Below, one piece after another: positions 45,634 through 53,614 of a stretch of 61,597 nt of DNA; within the stretch, counting starts at the first letter, position 1; every line of letters starts with the position of its first letter. The stretch comes from an uncultured Lachnospiraceae bacterium (lineage in GTDB: Bacteria > Bacillota > Clostridia > Lachnospirales > Lachnospiraceae). A program made the translations under genes and the position numbers. The stretch spans positions 1 through 61,597 of the forward strand of contig CAJTUZ010000009.1 of NCBI GenBank assembly GCA_910579735.1, written 5' to 3'. The notes beneath the pieces are model-generated. The model did not search any database. It had not been told where the DNA came from and saw only the letters and a program-made list of their open reading frames with translations.

Positions 45634-46217
45634 ATACCTTTCCTCCATGGTTTACATAATATGATCAATAAGACTACTACATTGGTAGCAGAAAATATTT
45701 GCACTGCTATAGCAGGATAAATGAATGCCATAGCAACAGCCGGACAATTCCACATATTAATACATACAAATGCGGCTTTTCTCACATAAGATAATTGAAA
45801 CGTAATATATCTTTTTCTTTCATTTTTAATTGGAACATACAAATAAAAAATAAAGTTAGCAACCAACAATGTATAGATACCATATGCAACAATTATGTTT
45901 GCATTACCGATTCTGCATAAGCAAATCGCAAACTCATCTGCCAACAAATATGCTATTGTAAAAATTGTCATGCATCCTATTCTTGTAGATGCATGATACC
46001 CCCCGCTGTATTTGCGGACTGAGAAAAAAAACAACAAATAAACAATTGTCTCAATAATTCTCTCACGCCATACCCCAATAAGCGCTATAATAAATAGCTG
46101 TGCAAACGTTGAAAAAATAACATCAAGTCCAACTATGTATATCAGTCTTTCCTCTTTCTTGATCCAGTTTCGTGCAATAAAAAAATCAGCAAAAAAATAT
46201 GATAGTTTAATACTCAT
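45630..46217 (-). CDS. agrB: AgrB-type accessory gene regulator peptidase
   Basis: Membrane cysteine peptidase that cuts the AgrD C-terminus and closes the thiolactone. The 195 residues hold about 6 helices, and the catalytic pair is in RKYSGGYHASTRIGC, with histidine and cysteine seven residues apart as in AgrB. The start at ATG 46217 is used because GAGG precedes it by nine bases and the length then matches the family; longer frames start with unrelated charged residues. It overlaps agrD by four bases and follows agrC by 93 bases. The gene is clearly AT-richer than most of the window. Confidence 0.9.
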   Translation of the reverse strand: MSIKLSYFFADFFIARNWIKKEERLIYIVGLDVIFSTFAQLFIIALIGVWRERIIETIVYLLFFFSVRKYSGGYHASTRIGCMTIFTIAYLLADEFAICLCRIGNANIIVAYGIYTLLVANFIFYLYVPIKNERKRYITFQLSYVRKAAFVCINMWNCPAVAMAFIYPAIAVQIFSATNVVVLLIILCKPWRKGI

Positions 46218-46310
46218 ATGCATGTTCCTCTGCATCTTTGTTGGATTAACTATATAATATATTTTTTTTCTGATTAAATAAATATGCATGTCACTTTTAG
46301 CGTTTTTTTG

Positions 46311-47609
46311 TCAAATTTTACCACAAATGACTATATTGATATGTAAAACATTTTCCTTTACATCTGTCCATAATTCTCCGTTATATTTATCTACAATTTC
46401 TCTAATGCTATGCATTCCAAATCCATGCTTCCATGCATCTTTCTTATTAGATGAAAACTCGTGTATATCACTATAATCCTCCGAAAACGTATTTGAAAAT
46501 TTTATATACAAACAATTTTTTTCTTCTTTTACAACAATTTTCACTATTTTATCATCACTCATACTTGCCGCTTCAACTGCATTATCTGCCAAATTTCCAA
46601 GCAAAATACACAGGTCTACTAAATCCACTATTTTATCATCAAAATATAAAATATCCTTCTGAATCAAAACCTCATTGGACGCATATTTTAATTCTATATT
46701 AGAAATAACCGTATCTACAATATTCTGTTCTACTGTCATCTGTTCAGAATTACCATATACGTCTTCAATCAATTGTTTAAAAATACTTGTTGATTCCTCC
46801 ACTTTATTTTGTTCCAACAAATATCGTATAGAATACAGCCGATGTTCCAAATCATGTTTTACTTTATGCAATTCTTTTTCCCGTCTAATAAATCTCTCTA
46901 TAGACTCTTTTTGAATCTCCATTATCTTATTTAATTTTTCAACTTCTCTTTCTTTTTCTTGTTTTCGTGATGCATTAAAAGATAAATAAACTATTAGTAC
47001 AGACATAAAAAGAAAACCCACCATTGTACTGATAATTTGAAGACCCAACTGCGGTTCCATTAAATATAAATGTACCAGTGAATTCATCATGCTTGTTAAA
47101 ACTACTAAAGCAACAATCGGAAATATAAAATAACACAAATACATAATCTTATTTTTTCCATAGAAAAATTTGTTACGGTTATGTAAAATTATTATTGCAT
47201 AAACCAATAATATAGTTTGAGAAAATAACACGCAAATATTTCTACTTAGACTGCTGTCTTCACCTATCACAATAATCAGCCTTGGATCAAAGTAAGAAAA
47301 AATATAAAAGGCAATATATGATCTAAGGTATATACCAAAATAATACAACGCAAACCCCATAAAGAATTTTAAAAACGTTCCTTTCAGGCATACTTTCCAG
47401 TAAATCATCGTAATCACCAGATCTACCAATATCGTAAATACGCTGAAAATGCTGAAATAATCCGAAACGGTAATATTCACGAACAGGAGCCCCATGCTGG
47501 CCGGGACTCCTAAATAAAATAATTTTCTCTCCTTTTTCGGCTCCAGAAAAATAGTCAGAAAAACTACAAACAGGACTGATTCAAAAAGGCTTGATGCTGT
47601 TTCGATCAT
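46311..47609 (-). CDS. agrC: AgrC-type sensor histidine kinase (GHKL)
   Basis: Receptor for the autoinducer peptide. The 432 residues have six N-terminal membrane helices (about 1-200), a coiled-coil linker, the phosphoacceptor region KVKHDLEHRLYSIRYLL (His in KHDLEHRL) and a GHKL ATPase domain with LGNLADNAVEAAS (N box) and WKHGFGMHSIREIVDKYNG (G box). The start at ATG 47609 overlaps the agrA 3' end by 29 bases, so translation is coupled. It lies before agrB and is AT-rich like it. Confidence 0.9.
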   Translation of the reverse strand: MIETASSLFESVLFVVFLTIFLEPKKERKLFYLGVPASMGLLFVNITVSDYFSIFSVFTILVDLVITMIYWKVCLKGTFLKFFMGFALYYFGIYLRSYIAFYIFSYFDPRLIIVIGEDSSLSRNICVLFSQTILLVYAIIILHNRNKFFYGKNKIMYLCYFIFPIVALVVLTSMMNSLVHLYLMEPQLGLQIISTMVGFLFMSVLIVYLSFNASRKQEKEREVEKLNKIMEIQKESIERFIRREKELHKVKHDLEHRLYSIRYLLEQNKVEESTSIFKQLIEDVYGNSEQMTVEQNIVDTVISNIELKYASNEVLIQKDILYFDDKIVDLVDLCILLGNLADNAVEAASMSDDKIVKIVVKEEKNCLYIKFSNTFSEDYSDIHEFSSNKKDAWKHGFGMHSIREIVDKYNGELWTDVKENVLHINIVICGKI

Positions 47610-48315
47610 AATACATCCCTGCCTTCTTGTCAAAGATCCTGCTGTATACCGCGATTTTATAGGGTCTGCTGATTGAAATCACCTGACCGCTCAATAGCTT
47701 TATTTCCGTGCCGCGTATGGTATCTATGTAATCCTCGTTGATCAGATAGCTTACATGTACTCTGATAAATCCATAATCTTCCAGAATGTTCTCTACCTGA
47801 TTCAGTTTAATACGACATACCTCATTCTCTTTACTTTTAAATACAAACTGCACATAATGACCTTCACTCTGACAATAAATAAGGTCTGCCGGTTCGACCT
47901 TTAAAACATTCTTTTTACTGATCGGAATATCCACCTGTATATGTTTTTCAAAAAGACGCTCCTGTATAAAAGACAGTGTAATGTATAAATCTGTTTTCAG
48001 TTCATTCTTCCTGATAAATGCAAACGGTTTTACTCTGAAAGACTGAAAAACATATGTCTCATAAAAACTGATGAAAATAATTTCTTTTTCTTTAAAAGAT
48101 GCACGTAACTTTTCCGCCAGTTCCAGACCGTTAATTTCTCCCATTTCAATATCCAGAAAATAGAGGTCATAATCAGCTGCGATATCCCATATTTTCTTCA
48201 AATCATGACACACATCACACTCGATCCTCAGATTCAGATTAGCGCAGTATTCATTCAGATATTTCACGAAAATACTGCTGTACTCCACATCATCATCCAC
48301 AAATAAAGCTTTCAT
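47581..48315 (-). CDS. agrA: AgrA-type LytTR response regulator
   Basis: Response regulator of the Agr circuit, 244 residues. The receiver domain has the phosphoacceptor in YFLDIEMGEINGLELA (Asp near residue 57) and the conserved lysine region VKPFAFIRK. A LytTR DNA-binding domain follows (about 140-240), with LIYCQSEGHYVQF, RIKLNQVENIL and VHVSYLINEDYID. It is the first gene of the operon, which is unusual: in Staphylococcus the order is agrBDCA. A ribosome site AAAGGAG lies upstream of ATG 48315. Confidence 0.92.
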   Translation of the reverse strand: MKALFVDDDVEYSSIFVKYLNEYCANLNLRIECDVCHDLKKIWDIAADYDLYFLDIEMGEINGLELAEKLRASFKEKEIIFISFYETYVFQSFRVKPFAFIRKNELKTDLYITLSFIQERLFEKHIQVDIPISKKNVLKVEPADLIYCQSEGHYVQFVFKSKENEVCRIKLNQVENILEDYGFIRVHVSYLINEDYIDTIRGTEIKLLSGQVISISRPYKIAVYSRIFDKKAGMYYDRNSIKPF

Positions 48316-48620
48316 CCTTCGTTTTCTCCTTTAGTACATTTTAAATTTTCCATAAATCTTTCCCGACTTAGTGATAGATCTGTCGGGTCATCTTTATCAT
48401 ATAATAAAAAATACTTTTTGTGTGTAAAGTGTTAAAATCTTCCGTTTTTATGTCGAAATTTGTCGAAAAGAAGCGTTTACAGCTTTATACTACTTTGTAC
48501 CGCTCCATCAGGTTCGTCATAATATCGTTAACAGCAATGCAATATTTCATCGTATTTCCTATCTTATCATATTACAATATCGTTATATATAAAAGCATAT
48601 TTTGATTGTTATTTATACGC
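48316..48620 (-). other. Long agr leader with operator-like repeats
   Basis: About 300 untranslated bases on the minus strand before agrA. It holds a stem CCCGAC/GTCGGG (48362-48387), a tandem direct repeat TGTCGAAATT-TGTCGAAAAG (48451-48470) and two copies of CGTTWACAGC (48474 and 48526) spaced 52 bases. The last two contain the GTT-centred core seen in LytTR-regulator targets and may be AgrA sites. Confidence 0.4.
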
Positions 48621-48695
48621 ATTGTATCACATACTGCGCATTCAGGCAATTATACCGAAAATTCACATTTGTTTGAAAGGATCTCTGTGAAATTA
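48573..48695 (+). repeat. Imperfect direct repeat, right copy (intact agr promoter)
   Basis: Pairs with 44226-44345 in the same orientation, about 4.35 kb away. It contains the promoter of agrA and so appears to be the functional copy. Confidence 0.6.
48621..48649 (-). promoter_or_regulatory. Candidate promoter of agrACBD
   Basis: TTGCCT and TACAAT with a 17-base spacer on the minus strand. The region just upstream (TGTGAATTTTCGG) is conserved in the left repeat copy. Confidence 0.5.
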
Positions 48696-48767
48696 ACCAC
48701 ATTTTAAGGTATTCGATGAGAATAATGTGACAAATAACGTCAATCTGCCAATCGCTCCGACATTACA

Positions 48768-48801
48768 AAGGCAGAACAATGATCTTTAATTGTTCTGCCT
48801 T
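48768..48801. terminator. Hairpin downstream of the aldo/keto reductase
   Basis: AAGGCAGAACAAT-GATCTTTA-ATTGTTCTGCCTT is a perfect 13-base stem. T-runs are short on both sides, so it may act as a weak terminator or RNA stabiliser between the reductase and the agr region. Confidence 0.65.
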
Positions 48802-48846
48802 ATCCCTACAACTTATCTAAAATTTTCATATTTCTGTATGCTATTG

Positions 48847-49872
48847 CTACACCTGCACTTTTCCGGCCAGTACATTCTTATAGTCTTCCAGGTTTCTGGC
48901 AAGCAGCGCCGGTGTGTCAAGTCCATATGGACATTTACTCTTACACTGGTTACAGTGAAGGCAATTTTCTATCTTCATCATCTTCTCCTGTCCTTCTTTA
49001 CTCAAATGGCCCTCGGAAGGAGAACGGCGAAGCAGGAGGGACATTCTGGCACAGTTATTGATCTCGATACCTGCCGGACAGGGCATACAATATCCGCATC
49101 CTCTGCAGAATTCACCCAGCAGTTCTTCCCTGTCTTTCGCGATCAGTTCTTCGATTTCCTTTGTCATGACAGGCGGATTGGCAATATAAGAAATAAACTC
49201 ATCCAATTCGCTCTCCCGCTGTACACCCCAGATCGGCAGAACGTTGTCATACTGGCCCAAATAAGCATAAGCCGCTGCCGAATTGGTGATCAGGCCGCCG
49301 GAAAGCGCCTTCATCGCCACGAATCCCATATCTTTTTCTTTACACTTCTCTACCAGTTCAATATCCTTCTCCGTTGCAAGATAGCAGAACGGAAACTGCA
49401 GCGTCTCATAAAGACCGCTCTCAATTGCCTCATTGGCTACGGAAAGTCTGTGGTTGGTAATACCGATATGTTTGATCTTCCCCTGTTCCTTGGCCTTTAA
49501 CGCGGCATCATAAAGGCCGCTTTCATCTCCCGGTTTCGGACAAAATGCCGGATTATGGAACTGGTATACGTCAATATAATCTGTCTGCAGATTGTTTAAG
49601 CTCGTTTCCAGATCTTTCCAGAAATCCTCCGCATTGGAGGCGCCGGTTTTCGTTGCAATATAGAGTTTATCACGCATGCCGGTAAATGCCATGCCGACTT
49701 TGTGCTCACTGTCGGTATACCACCTTGCCGTATCAAAATAAGTCATTCCGTTTTCGTATGCCTTTTGCAGTAAATATACTGCGTCATGATCCGATATTCT
49801 CTGAATCGGTAAAGCGCCGAATCCGTTTTTATTTGTAATAATCTCCGTACTTCCAAGTCTTACAGTACTCAT
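48847..49872 (-). CDS. Aldo/keto reductase with C-terminal ferredoxin-like domain
   Basis: A 341-residue oxidoreductase of the AKR class common in anaerobes. The N-terminal TIM barrel (FDTARWYTDSEHKVG with the catalytic tyrosine, IATKTGASNAEDF with the lysine, DVYQFHNPAF with the histidine) is joined to a C-terminal 2[4Fe-4S] module (CRGCGYCMPCP and CLHCNQCKSKCPYG). The clusters suggest electron exchange with ferredoxin rather than only NAD(P)H. Its substrate is not evident. It lies 77 bases downstream of rnfB on the same strand and might be read from the rnf operon. Confidence 0.88.
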   Translation of the reverse strand: MSTVRLGSTEIITNKNGFGALPIQRISDHDAVYLLQKAYENGMTYFDTARWYTDSEHKVGMAFTGMRDKLYIATKTGASNAEDFWKDLETSLNNLQTDYIDVYQFHNPAFCPKPGDESGLYDAALKAKEQGKIKHIGITNHRLSVANEAIESGLYETLQFPFCYLATEKDIELVEKCKEKDMGFVAMKALSGGLITNSAAAYAYLGQYDNVLPIWGVQRESELDEFISYIANPPVMTKEIEELIAKDREELLGEFCRGCGYCMPCPAGIEINNCARMSLLLRRSPSEGHLSKEGQEKMMKIENCLHCNQCKSKCPYGLDTPALLARNLEDYKNVLAGKVQV

Positions 49873-49949
49873 ACTGATAAACCATCCCTTTCTCTTTGCC
49901 TGTCGTTTAGCACGGAAGCGCCCTGCTTTATGTCAGGCAAAACTGCTTG

Positions 49950-50747
49950 CTAAATAATGGCCTTCTTCGGACACTTCTCTTTGCAGACACCGCAGCCGAT
50001 ACATTTCTCCTGATCGATGGTAGCATTAAATTCCTCAATCGTGATCGCATCCGCCGGACAGTTTTTCTTACATAGCTGACAGCCGATACATCCGACTTCA
50101 CATGCCTTGATCGTAACGGGTCCCTTATCCCGGGAACTGCATGCGACTACATGCTTCGCATCATACGGAATCAGCGTGATCAGGTTCTTCGGGCAGGCTG
50201 CAATACATTTACCGCATGCTTTACATTTGTCCTTATCCACGACCGCTATACCGTTCACAATATGGATCGCATCAAAAGGACATGCCTTTACACAGCTTCC
50301 AAAGCCAAGACATCCGTAATTACAGGACTTGGCTCCGCCTCCGGGTACAAATGCAAGCATCCGGCAGTCTTCAATACCGCTGTAGTCGTAATCTAATTTC
50401 GCCTTCTCGCAATCGCCCTGACATTGCACGAATGCCACCTGTCTGACGCTTGCTTCCGCTTCAACTTCAACACCCATGATATCGGCGATCAGTTTACCGA
50501 CTTTTTCCCCGCCTACCGGGCAGGCATTGACTGCTGCCTCGCCTTTGGCAATTGCCGCCGCCAGATTAGAACAGCCTGCATAACCGCATCCGCCGCAGTT
50601 ATTTCCCGGCAGTACGCCGAGTATCGCTTCTTCTTTCTCATCTACTTCCACTTTGAATTTAATTCCCGCAACCCCCAAGAATAAGCCGACAAACAGTCCG
50701 ACTCCTCCTACGATCAGCGTTGCAACCAAAATTCCGGTCATTTCCAT
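49950..50747 (-). CDS. rnfB: Rnf complex subunit B, multi-cluster ferredoxin
   Basis: Entry subunit of the ferredoxin:NAD oxidoreductase (Rnf). The 265 residues begin with a membrane helix (ILVATLIVGGVGLFVGLFLG), then a 4Fe-4S domain (PGNNCGGCGYAGCSNLAAAI) and several ferredoxin motifs: CNYGCLGFGSCVKACP, CKACGKCIAACP, CIGCQLCKKNCP and CIGCGVCKEKCP. It takes electrons from reduced ferredoxin, for instance from IorAB. Last gene of rnfCDGEAB. Confidence 0.95.
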   Translation of the reverse strand: MEMTGILVATLIVGGVGLFVGLFLGVAGIKFKVEVDEKEEAILGVLPGNNCGGCGYAGCSNLAAAIAKGEAAVNACPVGGEKVGKLIADIMGVEVEAEASVRQVAFVQCQGDCEKAKLDYDYSGIEDCRMLAFVPGGGAKSCNYGCLGFGSCVKACPFDAIHIVNGIAVVDKDKCKACGKCIAACPKNLITLIPYDAKHVVACSSRDKGPVTIKACEVGCIGCQLCKKNCPADAITIEEFNATIDQEKCIGCGVCKEKCPKKAII

Positions 50748-50765
50748 ATTCGATGCCGCTCCTTT

Positions 50766-51344
50766 CTAAAGCAATCCGGAAAAACCGCAGAAGGCAATTG
50801 CCATAAGTCCCGCCGTAACAAGAACGATCGGCATTCCCTTAAAAGATTCCGGTATATCGTTATATTCCATCTTCTCTCTGATGCCTGCCAGAATAATAAT
50901 CGCTATCGTGAAACCTGCTGCCGTTGCGAAACCATTCACAACGCCGGTCAGGATCCCGTAATTTTTCTGTACGTTCGTAAGCGCCACGCCAAGTACCGCG
51001 CAGTTTGTCGTTATAAGCGGCAGATACACACCAAGCGATTCGTAAAGAGACGGAATATATTTTCTTAAAAACATTTCTACAAACTGTACCAATGCCGCAA
51101 TGACAAGAATAAAGACGATCGTCTGCAAATAAGTAATATTTAACGGAACAAGTACAAATTTATAAATGGCTCCGGCTACCGCGGATGCTAACGTAATGAC
51201 AAAAATAACCGCCACGCCCATCCCGCTTGCCGTATTGGTCTTTTTCGATACGCCGAGAAACGGACATAATCCGAGAAACTGGCTGAGTACTACATTGCTT
51301 ACCAGAGAGGAACTGATTAAAATAATCAATAATTCTTTAAGCAT
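50766..51344 (-). CDS. rnfA: Rnf complex subunit A
   Basis: Integral membrane subunit with six helices, 192 residues, start MLKELLIILISSSLVSNVVL. The start at ATG 51344 has GGGGGAG upstream and is the conventional N-terminus. It contains the conserved half-motif SQFLGLCPFLGVSKK with the membrane-embedded cysteine that, with RnfE, binds an Fe-S cluster. It overlaps the rnfE 3' end by 8 bases. Confidence 0.95.
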   Translation of the reverse strand: MLKELLIILISSSLVSNVVLSQFLGLCPFLGVSKKTNTASGMGVAVIFVITLASAVAGAIYKFVLVPLNITYLQTIVFILVIAALVQFVEMFLRKYIPSLYESLGVYLPLITTNCAVLGVALTNVQKNYGILTGVVNGFATAAGFTIAIIILAGIREKMEYNDIPESFKGMPIVLVTAGLMAIAFCGFSGLL

Positions 51345-52056
51345 TTGTCTTCTCCCCCTCTCCCTTTTCATCATAGATGCGCTTCCTGCATCCCGTATCC
51401 GAACAATTCATACAGTCGCTGCCGCAGCCGGACTGGATCTTGGACATATCTTTTCCTTTTCTTTCACCGGCAATCTTTACTTTATTCTGAACCGCCGTTA
51501 AAACCGACAGAACAAAGAATGCGCCGGGTGCCATAATAAAGATACTGCAGGGAACATAGCTTTCCGGCATAACTGTCACGCCGAATAAGGTTCCCGCGCC
51601 GATCAGCTCTCTCACCGCACCCATGCAGGTCAGCGCAAATGAAAATCCAAGCCCCATACCGATACCGTCAAATAATGAAGGGATCACCGGATTTTTGGAC
51701 GCATAACTTTCCGCACGGCCCAAAATAATACAGTTTACGACAATTAACGGAATATAGATGCCAAGTGCATCATACAGAGCCGGCAGAAATCCTTCAAGCA
51801 GCAGTTCCACCATCGTTACAAAAGAAGCAATAATAACGATAAATGCCGGAATCCTGACTTTTCCGGGAATCACATTTCTAAGCAGCGATATAAACGCATT
51901 GCTCAGCGCCAAAACAACCATGGTCGTAAGTCCCATACCCAGACCGTTGATTGCAGAAGTCGTAACGGCTAATGTCGGACACATACCAAGCATCAGGACA
52001 AAGGTCGGATTCTCTTTCACAATTCCGTTGACCAGACGTTCTTTCACACTATTCAT
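51337..52056 (-). CDS. rnfE: Rnf complex subunit E with cysteine-rich tail
   Basis: Integral membrane partner of RnfA, 239 residues, six helices, with the counterpart motif FVLMLGMCPTLAVTTSAING. The last 40 residues form a hydrophilic extension with four cysteines in C-x3-C-x2-C-x4-C (CGSDCMNCSDTGC), which is not part of the standard RnfE fold and looks like a metal or cluster site. The start at ATG 52056 follows GGAGG by eight bases. It overlaps rnfG by 8 bases. Confidence 0.93.
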   Translation of the reverse strand: MNSVKERLVNGIVKENPTFVLMLGMCPTLAVTTSAINGLGMGLTTMVVLALSNAFISLLRNVIPGKVRIPAFIVIIASFVTMVELLLEGFLPALYDALGIYIPLIVVNCIILGRAESYASKNPVIPSLFDGIGMGLGFSFALTCMGAVRELIGAGTLFGVTVMPESYVPCSIFIMAPGAFFVLSVLTAVQNKVKIAGERKGKDMSKIQSGCGSDCMNCSDTGCRKRIYDEKGEGEKTNA

Positions 52057-52657
52057 TCTCACTACCTCCTTTTAACTGTGTCTGGAAATAGTATAATCCT
52101 GCATTTACACCGTTCGTTACCGCATTCGTGGTAATCGTGGCGCCGGAAATGGCATCGATCTGATCATCGGCAGCCGCCCCGGATTTTGTATAGGTAAATG
52201 CTTCGACATTTTTATCGGCAAACTGCGGTTTTAATACTTCTTCCGCCCGCATGCCAAGTCCTGCCGTTTCGGAAATTTTCAGGATAGAAATGCCGTTCAC
52301 CGTTCCATCCTGTCTGATACCGACGGTAAAACGGATATCGCCGGCATATCCTTCCTTCGTTGTAACGGTAATCACATAGCCGAGCGTTTCTCCTGAAGCA
52401 TCCTGTGCCGCCATAACTTCATCTATTGTTTCCTCCGCAAAGCCGGCGTCTGCCCATGCCTGTTCGTCAGGCACTGCCAGTTCCACCTCTGCAAAAGACG
52501 ACGCATCCGCAAAAACCTCCTGGCAGGCTTCCTGTTTGGCCTTCTCCTGCTGTATGGCAATCGGCTCTTTGGTGATCTGATAAACCAGTCCGAGAAGCAG
52601 TCCGGAAACCAATGTGATCACAAGCAGGATTGCCGTATCTTTCATCATCTTACTCAT
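52049..52657 (-). CDS. rnfG: Rnf complex subunit G (flavoprotein)
   Basis: 202-residue subunit with one N-terminal helix (DTAILLVITLVSGLLLGLVY) and an outer FMN-binding domain. The covalent FMN attachment motif is AISGATITTNAVTNGV (about residues 168-183), where ApbE couples FMN to threonine. It also carries the family motif GLGMRAEEVLKPQF. It overlaps rnfD by four bases (ATGA) and rnfE by a few bases. Confidence 0.94.
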   Translation of the reverse strand: MSKMMKDTAILLVITLVSGLLLGLVYQITKEPIAIQQEKAKQEACQEVFADASSFAEVELAVPDEQAWADAGFAEETIDEVMAAQDASGETLGYVITVTTKEGYAGDIRFTVGIRQDGTVNGISILKISETAGLGMRAEEVLKPQFADKNVEAFTYTKSGAAADDQIDAISGATITTNAVTNGVNAGLYYFQTQLKGGSENE

Positions 52658-53586
52658 GCTTTTGCGCCCCCTTTCCCAAATGCTGTCGGAAGGGTCACTC
52701 TTTCAATTAACGGCACCAAAAGGTTGCCGATAATGATCGCATAGGATACGCCCTCTGCCGAAGCGCCGAAAATACGGAAGATACCCGTCAAAATACCAAG
52801 CAGTATCCCGAATACATACTGCCCCTTAACGGTCACCGGCCTTGTAACATAATCCGTCGCCATAAAGAATGCGCCCAACATCAGGCCGCCGCCTGCAAGG
52901 TGTGCGGATATAAACGAATAATCAAGACCATGGCCGCCGAATATGGTAATAAAGATAACAAAACTTACTATGTAGCTGCCGGGAATCCGCAGATCGATCA
53001 CGCCTACAAGGATCAGGAAACATGCGCCGATGATAATGGCAATCATCGAAGTTTCTCCGATCGTCCCGGCCGTCTTACCGATAACCATATTGTAAATATC
53101 GACCGCTTCCCCGTTTTTGAGGGCTGCAAGCGGTGTTGCACCGGTGTAGGCATCACAGTCAAAATTCGTCATAATGGACGTAAAAGATATTAATAGAAAA
53201 CATCTTGCACCAAGCGCCGGGTTCATGAAGTTCTGTCCCAGGCCGCCAAAGAGCATCTTGACTACCAGAATGGCAAAAATACCACCGATCACACCGATCC
53301 ACCACGGAGCGGAAGAAGGCAGGTTCAACGCTAATAAAAGACCTGTAACGACTGCCGAATAGTCTCCTATCGTAGACTTTTTACCAAGAATTTTCTCAAA
53401 TATATATTCTGTTAAAACAGTGGATAGAACCGTCACCAGAATTAAGATCAGTGCATCCAATCCGAAATTATAGATACCGAATCCCGCGGCAGGCAAAAGC
53501 GCGATCACCACCGCCAGCATAATACTGCTTGTAGAAGCCTTTGACCTGATATGGGGATTGGATGATACTTTCATCAAATCACTCAT
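52654..53586 (-). CDS. rnfD: Rnf complex subunit D
   Basis: 310-residue membrane subunit with about nine helices that carries the second covalent FMN and is thought to take part in ion transport. The FMN motif is DAYTGATPLAALKNG (about residues 145-159). NPALGARCFLLISF and LGAFFMATDYVTRPVT are family motifs. It follows rnfC by 28 bases. Confidence 0.94.
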   Translation of the reverse strand: MSDLMKVSSNPHIRSKASTSSIMLAVVIALLPAAGFGIYNFGLDALILILVTVLSTVLTEYIFEKILGKKSTIGDYSAVVTGLLLALNLPSSAPWWIGVIGGIFAILVVKMLFGGLGQNFMNPALGARCFLLISFTSIMTNFDCDAYTGATPLAALKNGEAVDIYNMVIGKTAGTIGETSMIAIIIGACFLILVGVIDLRIPGSYIVSFVIFITIFGGHGLDYSFISAHLAGGGLMLGAFFMATDYVTRPVTVKGQYVFGILLGILTGIFRIFGASAEGVSYAIIIGNLLVPLIERVTLPTAFGKGGAKA

Positions 53587-53614
53587 TTTGTAACTTTACT
53601 CCTTTCTCAATCCG

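Noticed and set aside
48420..48605. 61-codon plus-strand frame in the agr leader
   Set aside because: Lies opposite the agr leader, no ribosome site, composition like AT-rich non-coding DNA.
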